From Sambucus nigra (lineage: Eukaryota > Streptophyta > Magnoliopsida > Dipsacales > Adoxaceae), in contig OX422220.1 of the NCBI GenBank assembly GCA_949130495.1, positions 123,131,810 through 123,195,809 on the forward strand: 64,000 nucleotides of DNA. Direction: 5' to 3'. This document shows positions 33,690 to 44,240 of the stretch, piece after piece. Below the pieces are notes generated by a model. That model saw only the letters and a program-made list of their open reading frames with translations. It searched no databases and had not been told where the DNA came from. Both the position numbers and the translations under genes were made by a program. Every line of letters begins with the position of its first letter. The first letter of the stretch is position 1.

Positions 33690-35395
33690 GGTGGTTCGAA
33701 GCAACAAACATCATCAACACCGGAATAAATATTAACTACTCCCCAACTAGAATTAGCTGATGGAGGTTCGAAGCAACCTACTTTGAGTGAAAATAAAAAG
33801 AAGTAAGAAAAAATGGATAAAAAGGCTAAAAAATTACAATATATGACCCAATATGGTAAAATGATGGTCACCGTTCTAGTGGATGGGAGTCTAGTCGATC
33901 CATGGAGTGGGAGATGGAGCACTCGTGTCGGTGATCTTGGTAGATCTTATATACTGATTAGTTACGAAGCTTAGAGAATTGTGCCAGAAAATTACAAATG
34001 ATGCTTGGAATGATTTGATGGTAGGATTTGAGTTAGATGTTGAACCGTAGGTGGCCCCCCCGCTGATGGAGAAAAGGTTTGCACAAAAGTTTAGGACACA
34101 CAAAAATAACATGAGATGTTTTTGGCCTACCGAAGACCATCCTCAAGTCCTACCGGAAGGTGTTGATCCCAATGTATGGGGATTATTTTGTGAGAATGAA
34201 AGTAAAGAAAAAAAGGAGTCACAAAACATTCAAAATGCCAACAATCGAACCAATTTAGAATATTCCCATACACTTGGGCGTCGCACCTATGCTTCTTTAC
34301 AATATGAAATGGTATGTATCATATTTTTTTTTCAATTATCAACACTACTTTTGTGTATAACACGTGATATTTAAATTGTAGGTTTAATCGAACGCAGGAC
34401 AAGAATTAATGCGAGTAGATACATGGCTTGCGGCACACGAGGACAAAATGGAGAATGTCCTAAACAGTGCTAAGCTTTACTATGTGTGTATTTACATGAA
34501 AAACAACAGTATTTTTAGTATTATTCATTGCATTTATTAATGAAATTTTCTCATTCTTATTTGTAAATATCATTTGATAGGATAAAGTAAAGGATGCGGT
34601 GGAGAAAATAAAGAGCAAGAGAGGAGAGGGTAGTAGTAGCAAGAGCCAATTCATAGAGAACAATGAGTTGATGGAGGTTTTTGGGAAGGAGAAAAAGGGA
34701 GGAGTCTGTGTAGTCTGTCCCCTTATTTCGAAGAAGCAGTTGATGCATATAGGTTTGGAAAAGGCCAAACTTAAACAAAAAAGAAGGCAAATGATGATGT
34801 AGATGCATTGAAGGAAGATATCATCTCTTCCTTCAATAAAAGATTTGAGGAAAATAACATAAATTCTGGTATATGTGTACTTTATATAATTTCATTTATT
34901 AAACAGACCTATTAAGATATAATAGATATTAACTTACTATTGTTTGATCCATTTTTTCGTAGGGTGCTATACAGAGTTTGGCTGATGCCTTCAATGCTCA
35001 AAACTAAAAGTGTCCACCAATCACACCGATTAGTGAGCACACATCCAATACAAGTCTGCTGCGTAGGAATCTCTCTCAAAATTTGGATAATGTTTTTGCA
35101 TCCGCTCCTTGTCCTCTTTGCGTGACCACACCTTCTCCTACTAATAACCCCAAAGCCATCTTGTTTGAAAGGTATAATGAAGAATTGGCAAAGGGGTATG
35201 TCGTGACAGATGCAAAAATGGATATATGTATTGGTAAATGAGTTGGAGTCGGGGAGAGGAAAGTATATGTGGAGGAAGTAATGAAGTCGGATGCTAGGTT
35301 GTTTGATGCTCCTCAAGGTGGCCATTTCACTTTTGCCGACCTTGTCATGGGGGGATATTTGACTTTCTTGGATTGTTGGCTTAAATATGTTTAGT
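33690..35395 (+). pseudogene. CACTA 1 second ORF, Transposase_24-like
   Basis: The most readable exon (34051-34311) has PEGVDPNVWGLFCENESKEK, then NRTNLEYSHTLGRRTYASL, the hallmark of plant Transposase_24 proteins that accompany tnp2. GT-AG introns are plausible at 34312-34381 and 34484-34580. The following exon has NELMEVFGKEKKGGV, matching the family's next conserved block. The 5' part (33690-34050) is heavily interrupted. In intact elements this protein is thought to bind subterminal repeats, like TnpA. Confidence 0.7.
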
Positions 35396-35620
35396 TTATG
35401 TTGTGAACTATGTTTGAGCTATCTATATGTAGACTTAATTTTCATTATGTTTTTGTTGTGAACTTTATTTGAGCTATCTATATGTGGACTTAATTTGCAT
35501 TATGTTTTTGTTGTGAACTTTGTTTCAGCTATCTATATTTGGACTTAATTTCTAATATGTTTTGTTGCGAACTTTGTTTGAGTTATCTATGTTTGATTTA
35601 GACTTAATTTGCACAGTTTT
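35395..35620 (+). repeat. 54-bp tandem repeat, four copies
   Basis: The word ttgtgaact recurs at 35401, 35456, 35511 and 35564 (ttgcgaact in the last), each followed by gagctatctatat...gacttaattt. Period is 53-55 bp. It lies just after the Transposase_24-like ORF, probably within the element's 3' region. Confidence 0.9.
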
Positions 35621-36652
35621 TTTTATTGTAAAACCCCTTTTAACTCCGTCAATGCTAATATTTATTTGAACATTGCCAGTCCCGAGCCCGGATCAAGGAG
35701 GAGGGAAAGGTAAGCATATGTATAATTTTGAGTTCTCATTCCTAATTTTATTCATTCAATGGAGATTGCTATTGTATCATATAATTTGGTTTACCTTTCT
35801 TATGACAAGCTTTATCTATTTAGTCAAGACCTGTTCAGGCTTTATCGAGAATAATACGTGTGGTCTAATTATGAGTAACTTGATGTGAGATGATCTAATT
35901 ATGAAAAAACTCAATTAGAATCTTTATATTTATGTGTAATGTGGTGTGGTGGTTGAAATTGAAACAGGAGGACATATCAACCCAACTGAAATTGAAATTT
36001 GTATGATCTTACATGATGATGCAGTGACGTTGGACGAGATCATTAATTATGTTTAGTCCTTGAAAACTCAAGTGGAGGTCAGTCATAATTAGAATAATTC
36101 TTAAATCATTTGAGAAGAGAAATTATGTTAAATGAAAGACTAAAATTCGTTCAACGATTTTGTATTTCAGTTTCTCCTATGAAGCTTACTGCAGCAAGCC
36201 CTTTTTCTGACTTCAACTTAGAGGCAGGAACCGTGAAAATAGTACACTGGTGATTATTGACATGTTAGTTAACGCTCCTATGAGAGTTCTACTACAGAGA
36301 TCAACATTTTTATTTGGTTTTGTTAGCACACTGTGTAGATCAAATTTTGATTTTGAAACTAATGAGTAGTTTTATAGTGGTTCTTTCATAAATTTATGGA
36401 CAATTTTTAATTTATTGCTTCAATTATAGTAATTAAATAAATGCGGGTAACCTCATGAGCTACTTGGTGAATGTCCTTATCCTACTTCTCAATTGTCCTG
36501 CCTTTGACCAGTTCCTTTAGGAGCTCAAAAATGGCCCCATGATATCACTTACAGCTTAAAAAAAAGAATAAGTGGGGGTTCGTAAGTTCTTGCAATTTCT
36601 TTAGGTGAAACTTGAACAAATAAAAAATGTTAGCCATAAATATGAATGGATA
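35621..36652. other. Non-coding DNA between CACTA 1 and element A
   Basis: AT-rich, with no coding similarity recognised. It should contain the right end of CACTA 1, but I find no reverse-complemented CACTACACC terminus here. The ORF at 35673-35888 looks accidental. Confidence 0.4.
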
Positions 36653-38115
36653 TGTGATAATACACACATAGTGCGTATTTCATCCGTCGAACCTACGCAT
36701 TTTAGCCCCCTCGGGTGCCTTAATCTCTATATTTAAGCCCATTAACCAGACAACCTCGGTTTATGTTGTTAACATGCTATATGAGGTATAATTGGGCTTT
36801 TCTAGGTATTTAGGTACTAAGAATGGGATTCGGACGCATTCCGCGCAATTTCCATACACAATCGCACGTTCAAGGGCAATTCGGTCATTTCATATCTTGG
36901 GCACCTGGCCTGACATCTACACGAAAGTTGTACCCCTCCTCGATAGCTTCACGTGGCCATGAACGGTGAGCGATTTTGAGTCCGTATGACAAAGTTACAG
37001 CGATTTTAGCGGAGAATAATTGCATGACAAAACAGGGGAAACTACAGTCTGCCCTACTTGATCGATTGATCGAGCCTGGGGGTCGATCGATCGACCCTTC
37101 ATTATTTTTCCATGATTTCTACAGTCGATCGATCGACCACAGGGGTCGATCGATCGATCCCCTATTTTTCTGCAGATATTTTTTTTTGCTTTTCTTTCTT
37201 CTTTTCTTTTATTCCAACTTACTACTTAAGCCAAATTTTGTTGTAATAGAGAGAGAGACTGATATATTTTGATATACATAGTTTTAGGATAGATTTTAGG
37301 TTAGGGTTTGGTTTGGAGAGCTCATTTTCTCTTCTTCTTGGGGTGACAACCAATTGGTTTTGTATGAGTGAACTATTCATTTCCGTCTCCTTTAATATAG
37401 CTTTGTTCTTCATCTTTCCTTGCTTTGTAATTTAGTTTCCATGCTTTGTAACTAGTTTACATGCTTTGTTACTTGCTTGCCTAGTTTAATTAATATAATT
37501 TAGTTTAATTCATCATGCACCCTTAGATAAATAGGGTCGGGATTTCATTTTCGCCATTTTCGGGCCCCGAGCTCCGAAAATTAGGTTTTGTGTAAAATTG
37601 CGTTTAATTGAACCCACGCGAATTAAAGTCGGATTATTATGAGTTTAACTTTCTATGTCATGCATCGTTAGTGTTTATAGCGATAATTCTAGTTTAATAC
37701 GAGTGCGACCAATTTTCGGTTAAGTGTTTATTCTCGCAACTTTGGCTTAAATTCCTTATTGTGTGAAGTTTATGTTTAATTGATAATGCTCGATTAAATT
37801 GCTTTCGAGCCGAAATCTTGATTAGTAGTTGTTTCAATCTGTATGGTTGGATGATATCCCGATCCTCGCTTTCTTTTATTTAGACTTAACTTATTATTTT
37901 TCTTTTATTTACAATCAACCATCACCTTTTTACACTTTTATTCTTGAATTTAATAATCTGTTACGATCTATCGAACATTCTCTGTGGATTTGATACCCGA
38001 CTTACCGCTGTACTCACCAGTTGAGTGTAGTCGTAGCTTAGGTTTTTGTATTAATGCAGTGAAACTAAAACAACGATCGGCGTACTTACACGCACCGCTT
38101 TTCACGCGTGAATCA
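36653..38115 (+). repeat. Element A 5' LTR
   Basis: It starts TGTGATAATAC (or TGATAATAC two bases later) and ends GTGAATCA, four bases before the primer site. A cluster of overlapping palindromic (TCGA/CGAT) words lies at 37068-37166. The tail has the GATACCCGACTTACCGCTGTACT segment typical of Athila-group LTRs. Confidence 0.8.
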
Positions 38116-38118
38116 AAA

Positions 38119-38138
38119 TGGCGCCATTGCCGGGGAAT
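38119..38138 (+). other. Athila-type primer binding site
   Basis: TGGCGCCATTGCCGGGGAA follows the LTR end closely. This TGGCGCC...GCCGGGGA motif is characteristic of Athila and related Ty3/gypsy elements. Confidence 0.85.
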
Positions 38139-38317
38139 GTTTTGTTATAGATTGTAATTGGCTTATTAGTTTATAGTATTCTTTAATTTGTATTTGTATT
38201 CTTTCTTTTAACCTTTTTTGCAGGACTTCTACATTTGAGCGCCTAGGAACGCTTGAATTATCTCGCCGCTCATCTTCTTTATGGAAGTCTCCTTCTCGAG
38301 CTTTTGTTGGGGTAAGC

Positions 38318-39298
38318 ATGTCTTATTCTAACTTTTCTGGTAATCCTAATGATAATTCTCAAAATTACGGTAAACCTTTGACTTTTGGTCAATACTTGCA
38401 ATCCCAAAAAGTTGCAACATCTAAAATGACATTGGGTGAGTATTACGAAAGTCAAAGTTTGGATTACAACAATTTTGTGCATGATCATTCTGATTTTGGG
38501 TCGCAACATCCTTATGATAAGAATTTTGAAACTAATTGTAATCATTTTCAAAATTCTTATGTTAATGATTTTGAGTGTAGTACCGAGAACAATTTTCAAA
38601 CCTCCTATTTCCAAGAATCCGCTCCTCACCGTATGACTTTCGGTGAGGGATTGCGTATGCTTGAAAATGAGAGGATTGAAGAACGTTATCGGGAAGAAAA
38701 TCGTTGTTGGGAACACGAGTTGGATTTACTATTTGAATCCGACGACGACTTTTCTTCGGAGACTGCCGAAGTCGAGGACTGTTTTGAACCAGATGAGGAC
38801 TTCTTTCCTACTTTGGAACAAATCACCCTTGACTTGACCCACGGTATAGTAGAGAATGAAAATGAGAATGAAAAGGGAATAATATCCATTTGCAATGAAT
38901 TCGTTTTTTCTTTGATTTTCAAAAAAGAAGGTTTCATTGTAAACGATCCTATTTCTTCCGAAATTCAATTTTCAAGTGATGATCACTCATCGCCTGAGAT
39001 TGAATTTCTTTCATCTGCATCTTCATTATATACTATCGCACCAATTCTAGTACCCGATGAATCGGTTCAAAACTTTTTAGTTCCAAACCTTTTCACCGAC
39101 GAGGAGTACTATCTCGAGCCACTTTCCATAACTGCTTTTTCGCCCTCATGTGCGCCGCCGCCCGTTCCAACTTTAAAATACTCGGGAGTTGATTCATGTT
39201 TTCTCGGCCCGCATGTGTATTTGTTGCCCGTCCTATCCAAATCCGCCATCCTCCCTCCAAAATTTTTAATTGGCGATGGTTCATTTTTTCCGCCTTAG
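38318..39298 (+). CDS. Element A ORF1: acidic 326-aa protein of unknown function
   Basis: It is intact and the longest uninterrupted novel frame in the window. The N-terminal third is rich in Asn, Ser, Phe and Tyr and contains three related motifs: LTFGQYLQSQ (21-30), MTLGEYYESQ (37-46) and MTFGEGLRML (106-115). A short charged helix follows (about 115-140, EERYREENRCWEHEL), then a strongly acidic stretch (about 140-185) and a Pro/Ser-rich C-terminus. No zinc knuckle, protease or capsid motif is visible, so it is not a normal gag. The same frame is open upstream to 38177 and passes a splice-acceptor-like tttttttgcag at about 38222, so the mature start may lie upstream of the ATG used here. 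I propose no function. Confidence 0.6.
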   Translation: MSYSNFSGNPNDNSQNYGKPLTFGQYLQSQKVATSKMTLGEYYESQSLDYNNFVHDHSDFGSQHPYDKNFETNCNHFQNSYVNDFECSTENNFQTSYFQESAPHRMTFGEGLRMLENERIEERYREENRCWEHELDLLFESDDDFSSETAEVEDCFEPDEDFFPTLEQITLDLTHGIVENENENEKGIISICNEFVFSLIFKKEGFIVNDPISSEIQFSSDDHSSPEIEFLSSASSLYTIAPILVPDESVQNFLVPNLFTDEEYYLEPLSITAFSPSCAPPPVPTLKYSGVDSCFLGPHVYLLPVLSKSAILPPKFLIGDGSFFPP

Positions 39299-40362
39299 AC
39301 ATGTCTTCCGTTGTTCGAACGTAATTCCTATTTTTCGGGAGGCATGCATGTTCGGGAGGGTCCACCGTTGATCCGCCAAATTCAAATTGTGTTTTGGATG
39401 GACCCTCAAAAGTTTCAACTTTTAGTAAATAGTTAATTACACATCCTAAATGTAGTTGTATATAGTTAACTTCTTAATTTTCATCTTTTCTTAATTTAGT
39501 CTAGTATAATTAGTTAATATCTTTTTATTTCTTTTTGTATGCTTGGTTCTAACTCTTTTGTAGGTTCAACGCACTTGAATTTGCGGAGACTATGCGCCCC
39601 GGCACACATTTGTTAAGAAAACGATTAAAAAAGTCCCCAAAACAATTTTTTCTTTTATTTTTCACACACTCATTCTCATGCATTTGCATTTGTTTTTTCT
39701 TTTTTATTTTATTTTATTATTCATGTTGTTGTGAACATGTGTGTGTGTTGCTTGTTGTACATATTTTTATTTTTTTGGTTAGCATAGGCCTATGCATGTG
39801 TATATTTTAGCCTGTGTCTATTTAATTTTATTTTTATTTTTATATTTTTATTTCATATTTTTATATATTTATACTTATATATACTATATATATTTATATT
39901 TCATACTTAACCCCCCTTAATATCCCATAATTCCATTCCCCCCCTTTAAAACAGCAAAGCAGTGTGCATTTTGCTTCTTGCTCGATCGATCGATGCCCCT
40001 GGCTTGATCGATCGATCGAACAGTTATAGGCCAGACTGCTACTTTTTTTGCCCCCTTTTCCTTATTCTCTCTTCTCTTCTATTACACTGTTTTGTGCCCT
40101 AATACTTCTCCAACACCACATTTCTTCATTTTTCCTCCATTTTCTACACTACAAAGGTATAATCCTTCCTACTTTATATTGTATTTGTAGATTTTGGTTC
40201 CTATTTGTCACAATTTCCACGTTTTATGCATTATTTGACATTTTTTGGAATGTGTTGGTGTTTCCCCTGATTTGTGTTGTTCCAACCATTTTTTCTTGTG
40301 ATTACTGATGAAAATCCACTCATGAACACATGTATATTGTTGCATTGTTGTTTTGTTCATGA
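39299..40362 (+). other. Element A inter-ORF spacer
   Basis: This region is T-rich and AT-rich without convincing coding. Acceptor-like ttttgtag sequences occur at 39556-39564. A palindromic tcgatcgatcgatg...ttgatcgatcgatcga cluster at 39983-40018 is an inverted counterpart of the LTR cluster at 37068. The 72-codon ORF at 39592-39810 is hydrophobic low-complexity translation. Confidence 0.5.
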
Positions 40363-40587
40363 GTGGGGCTTTTTAGTTGGTTCAAAATGGTATTTTTCAC
40401 CCGTGACGCACATTACGCACGCCAAGTGTTCGCTAAAATGCCCCAAACAGTTTTCAATCCCATTTTGGGTGCACACTTGGATGATTTTCACTCCTTATCG
40501 CGTTCCGACATATTTTATCGCAATGTTGCATTTTGTTACCTCGGTTTTGCGCACTTGCACCCCCATTTCAACTTGTACACTAACTAA
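40363..40587 (+). CDS. Element A small ORF, 74 aa, unknown
   Basis: This short frame (MGLFSWFKMVFF..., ending HPHFNLYTN) precedes ORF2 by 58 bp and is in a more balanced codon context than the surrounding T-rich spacer. An acceptor-like ttgttttgtag at 40629-40639 just before ORF2 suggests it could be an upstream exon spliced to ORF2. There is no known domain, and it may be non-coding. Confidence 0.25.
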   Translation: MGLFSWFKMVFFTRDAHYARQVFAKMPQTVFNPILGAHLDDFHSLSRSDIFYRNVAFCYLGFAHLHPHFNLYTN

Positions 40588-40645
40588 CCATTAATTGTGC
40601 TTAGAATATTTTTTGTATTGCTTAATTCTTGTTTTGTAGGTTGAA

Positions 40646-41590
40646 ATGGCTCAACTGAAAAAATACAAGTATACCAGGTGTCTGCCCACCGGGGGCATTG
40701 ATGGGTTTCGCTGCGACCAAGAGCAAGATTGGTACCACGCACATTTTCACACATCCGAGCATCCGCTTGGTTACCATTTTTCTTGGACCATTGATCACAT
40801 ACCGAGGGAGGAGCGTGTTCTTTTGCGCCGCCAGGGATGGGAGCCCTTTCTCGCTACCAACGGGCGCATCAATGAAGATCTGGTCCGTATATTTTATGCG
40901 ATGTTGGTGGAGGTGAGGGGTGACGGGCCGACTACTTATGAGGCTATGGTCCGTGGGGTGAGGATCCCTTTCAGCATTTCAGACTTCGTTGACTACATGG
41001 GTGTGACAAACCCCGGGGATTCGATCAGTTTTTTTGACGACAATATCTTCGGCCGTGGGACATTGATAGAGGATCTTGCACCGGGGGAGGCATGTAAAAA
41101 GGGTTCTTTTCGCTCGGCGGCAATGGAGGACTTACCGAGATTACTTCACTATATCAATGTTCACTCTTTTATGGTGACGAACAACCGGTCAGAGGTGCGT
41201 CACAAGCACGCCGCATTAATCTATGCACTGATTAATAATTTGGGCAATATCAGCTTGCCCAGTATCTTTCTGGATATGATGTGCACGACGGCTAAGGAGA
41301 TAGCTTGGAGGTATTCTCTTCCCTTTCCTGTCCTCATTACAAAGATCTGTATATCGCACGATTGCCCAGAGTTTGACGCTGACCGCAAGCACGAGCCACT
41401 CGGGCTTCTATCCAAGGACAATATCTCAAAGATGCTAAAACAAGAGTGGGGGCAACTGGGCAGCAAAAGACAGAGGGCAGAGGTAGCTGGTGAGCCAGAT
41501 GAGGAGGAGGCCGATATTAGGGAGATGGAGCACGGTGAGGGTTCTCACGCGCCACACACTGATTATGATGCCCGCTTTGAGGCATTCTAG
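40646..41590 (+). CDS. Element A ORF2: putative plant transposon protein (Transposase_32 / Athila ORF-like)
   Basis: The 314-codon frame is intact. Residues about 55-125 have the pattern of the plant 'putative transposon protein' family and of Athila-associated ORFs. A basic RRQGWEPFL motif precedes NEDLVRIFYAML (77-88), a VRGVRIPFSISDFVDYMG block (102-119) and a later HKHAALIYAL (187-196). Tail residues 270-300 are acidic. Function is unknown; in other elements the ORF lies outside gag-pol. The stop at 41588-41590 is probably a mutated Gln codon, since the same frame continues as a Gln/Glu/Arg-rich tail for 97 more codons. The true protein was therefore likely about 411 aa. Confidence 0.7.
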   Translation: MAQLKKYKYTRCLPTGGIDGFRCDQEQDWYHAHFHTSEHPLGYHFSWTIDHIPREERVLLRRQGWEPFLATNGRINEDLVRIFYAMLVEVRGDGPTTYEAMVRGVRIPFSISDFVDYMGVTNPGDSISFFDDNIFGRGTLIEDLAPGEACKKGSFRSAAMEDLPRLLHYINVHSFMVTNNRSEVRHKHAALIYALINNLGNISLPSIFLDMMCTTAKEIAWRYSLPFPVLITKICISHDCPEFDADRKHEPLGLLSKDNISKMLKQEWGQLGSKRQRAEVAGEPDEEEADIREMEHGEGSHAPHTDYDARFEAF

Positions 41591-41881
41591 GCCGTGTAGG
41601 ACCAACGTTGGGAGGAAACCCAGCTCAGGTGGGCTACATGGGAGTCCCGCCTGGACCAGCCGTAGATGGAGAAACGGTAGCAGCAGGCTGAGATGCGGCA
41701 ATATCAGGCCGAGCAATGGTAGGAGTGAGCCTAACAGAGGCAGGCTAGAGCGCAACACAGATATGAGTATCGGATGATGCAGCAAATGATGAGAGATCTT
41801 TGTTTGTCGCGCAGTGATTCCGACACACCACTACCTCCTCATTTTCAGGACCCTTCTGATCCTAGTGGTTCCGACCACTAG
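41588..41881 (+). pseudogene. ORF2 C-terminal Gln-rich tail, seven premature stops
   Basis: Continuing the ORF2 frame gives a coiled-coil-like tail rich in Gln, Arg, Glu and Trp (RWEETQLRWATWE, QQAEMRQYQAEQW). It is interrupted by five TAG, one TGA and one TAA before a final TAG at 41879-41881. Each premature stop is one C-to-T change from CAG, CGA or CAA, which fit the local composition. The preceding 314 codons have none. Confidence 0.7.
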
Positions 41882-44240
41882 GCTGCTATTGTACTGGGTC
41901 GTTTTTGGCATTCTGGGGTCGGATATTATATTGTACTTTTTATTTTTATTTGTATTTCTTTCATTACAATACTTGTAATGTATTAAGTGATTTTGTATTG
42001 AACTTATGAAATGGGAAATGAAAATGTAGTTTGTGGTTGTTTATTGGATTTTGATGTGTGTGACCTTCCATTTTATAAAATCAAAAAGTTCACCATCAAT
42101 TTATCTAGTATTTGCACTTCACCCCTCTATATTATTGTCACTTGTGACATAGATTCTCTTAACTTAATACATCGGTACATATTCTTCCTATGCTTTGTAC
42201 TAACTTGTTTTGCAGCTTCATTTGGACTTGTACTTATGGAGATCGCTCCACATTTGGGTAATATCATTTTTTTCCTATCTTTGTGTTGTGTTCTTTAATG
42301 GATGCATTGGGGACAATGCAACATTTAAGTTAGGGGGTGTGGGATATTCTATCCATTTTGCTGATTAGTCCTTGAATTTGATTACAATTTAGTTACAAAG
42401 CATATTTTTATTAAAAATTTGAAAAATTTCAAAAATATTTTCTTTCTTTTTTCTCCTTTATTGGGCATTTTGCCCTTGTTTTCGATGATAAATTTTAATA
42501 ATTGCCCGATCAAATAGACAATTCAACGATGCATGTTCTCGATTTTAGAAGTTATTAGACTTTAGTCCTAAATCATTGATATTATGAATAACTTCATGAA
42601 TTAAACTTTATCCTGTGAGCACATGCACCATTCTTGTTATATTTATTTGGTTTAAGATGTTTATAACTCGGCATGCTTTTGTTGGATTGTATATACTTAC
42701 ACCGAGTGAGATTAGAGACTTATCTTCATTTGTGAGTGTATACACTTTTCTTTCCTCGTTGAAAACGTTACAGTCGTTGGTTACTTGAGCGTGATTTTCA
42801 TATGTCGTTGGTTACTTTATTCTTTCTTTGACCGTTCATTAATTGAGTTCATACTTGAAATGTGTTACTTGAGCATGATTTTCATATGTTGTTTGACTCG
42901 AGAATTGCGTAAACTTTTGGAAATGATCATAGGACATCTTTGTTATATCACCCATATGACCTTGACCTCACCCTTTATATGTTCCCTAGTCAACCCACTT
43001 GAGCCTAAACACTAGCCTCTCGTTTCATTATCCAAAATCCCTTAACCAACTCCAAATTGGAGTTTTATACCTTACATATTACCTTACATACTCTTGTTTG
43101 GATTGTTACTTAGGATTAAATGTTATTATGGTGTTGTGGTTGCAATTTGAGTATGAAAAGAGTAAGAAGTGAAAAGAAAAAGAAAGAAAAACAGTGAAAA
43201 AGAGAAAGTTAAAAACAAAAGAAAACAAAAGAAAAAAGTGAGAAAAAGAAGAAAAGAAAAAGAAAGAGAAAGTTGTATATATTGTTTGTAGTGATTCAAT
43301 AAGCTTTGATTGTATATATTGTTTGTAGTGATTCAATAAGCTTTGATTACTCTCGATTGTTATATCCAATGCTTATTTGGACATCTTTGTACAAGTTTGA
43401 AATTGCCCACTTTTTCCCATTTTCTCGAGTTTCATCCCCGAACACTTTGAATCCGTATATACATCCCTTTCATTTCGTACCCTAACCTATCCTATATTAC
43501 AACCATATTAAAGTCCTATGTGATCTTAGGTAGATGTAATTCAAAGGTTTAAATAGTTTTGATAATCTGTGAAAATGCATTTCGCCTCTTTTAGTGTGCG
43601 GTATCTTTCATTGAGATTACATTTTTTCAGTTTATATATAGCGTTCTTCATTTGAGACATGTGCGCGCCCTAGTTTCCATTTACATTTACTCCTTATGCC
43701 CGCATGTCCCATGTGTTACCTCCCTGTTTCAAGTGATTTCATTTAATGAGAGTAATTCCCGTGAGGATTGACTTTTATGCATGCTTTGATATTTAGTATC
43801 CGAGTTATTTATGTTTTTTGCCAAATCATACTTTGCATGTGCTCACTCCCCTCCCACATGTTAAAGTTTCAATTCATTGAGGTGCATTCTATAATGTTAA
43901 TAACTACGAACTTCTCATGTGAATTCGTTTGCCTTGCTAATAACATGTTGAAATCTTATTCGCATTATTGAGTTTGTCGCATGCTTGATTGGGCATATTT
44001 TGAGGAAACTTTATGATGTTTGTGGGTATCACCACTGAAAACCCTCACGAGACGACACTCGTCCACTAGGGTAACCTAGGGGTTTAACGACTTGTTGCAT
44101 ATGCTAAATGCAATTGAATCGCCCGCGAAAGTGGCTTTATGTTTTATACTATTTTTTTGTACTTATCCTGCTTTTGGTTTTTGTTGTTCTTGTTGCATCC
44201 TATTTCATTTCTAGGGACTAGCAATGTGTAAGATAGGGGG
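41882..44240 (+). other. Element A 3' non-coding region
   Basis: It contains gcattggggacaatgcaaca followed by ttaagttagggggtgtggg (about 42305-42343), a conserved word of Athila/Tat 3' regions, including a second polypurine-like tract. A purine-rich tract lies at 43153-43272. A 37-bp tandem duplication follows at 43274-43347. A conserved pre-LTR block (aaaccctcacgagac... to ggactagcaatgt) lies at 44036-44230. The polypurine tract agataggggg abuts the LTR. Confidence 0.65.

Larger units (their letters stand above)
28560..36300 (+). mobile_element. CACTA (En/Spm-type) DNA transposon 1, decayed
   Basis: The left end reads CACTACACCAAAACAC at 28560, followed by subterminal copies of a gtTAGTAAcag-type word in both orientations (28580-28670). 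It holds, in order, a Transpos_assoc domain, tnp2, DUF4218, DUF4216, a Transposase_24-type ORF and a 54-bp tandem repeat. I could not find the inverted CACTA right end, so the end coordinate is approximate and the element may be truncated by element A at 36653. Stops and frameshifts are numerous. It interrupts or truncates the Tat element. Confidence 0.8.

Noticed and set aside
38279..38716. 145-codon minus-strand ORF opposite element A ORF1
   Set aside because: It is Ile/Arg-rich antisense of an open, compositionally structured plus-strand ORF.
42011..43015. Small plus-strand ORFs in A's 3' region
   Set aside because: They are hydrophobic, short and in T-rich non-coding sequence shared with Athila 3' regions.
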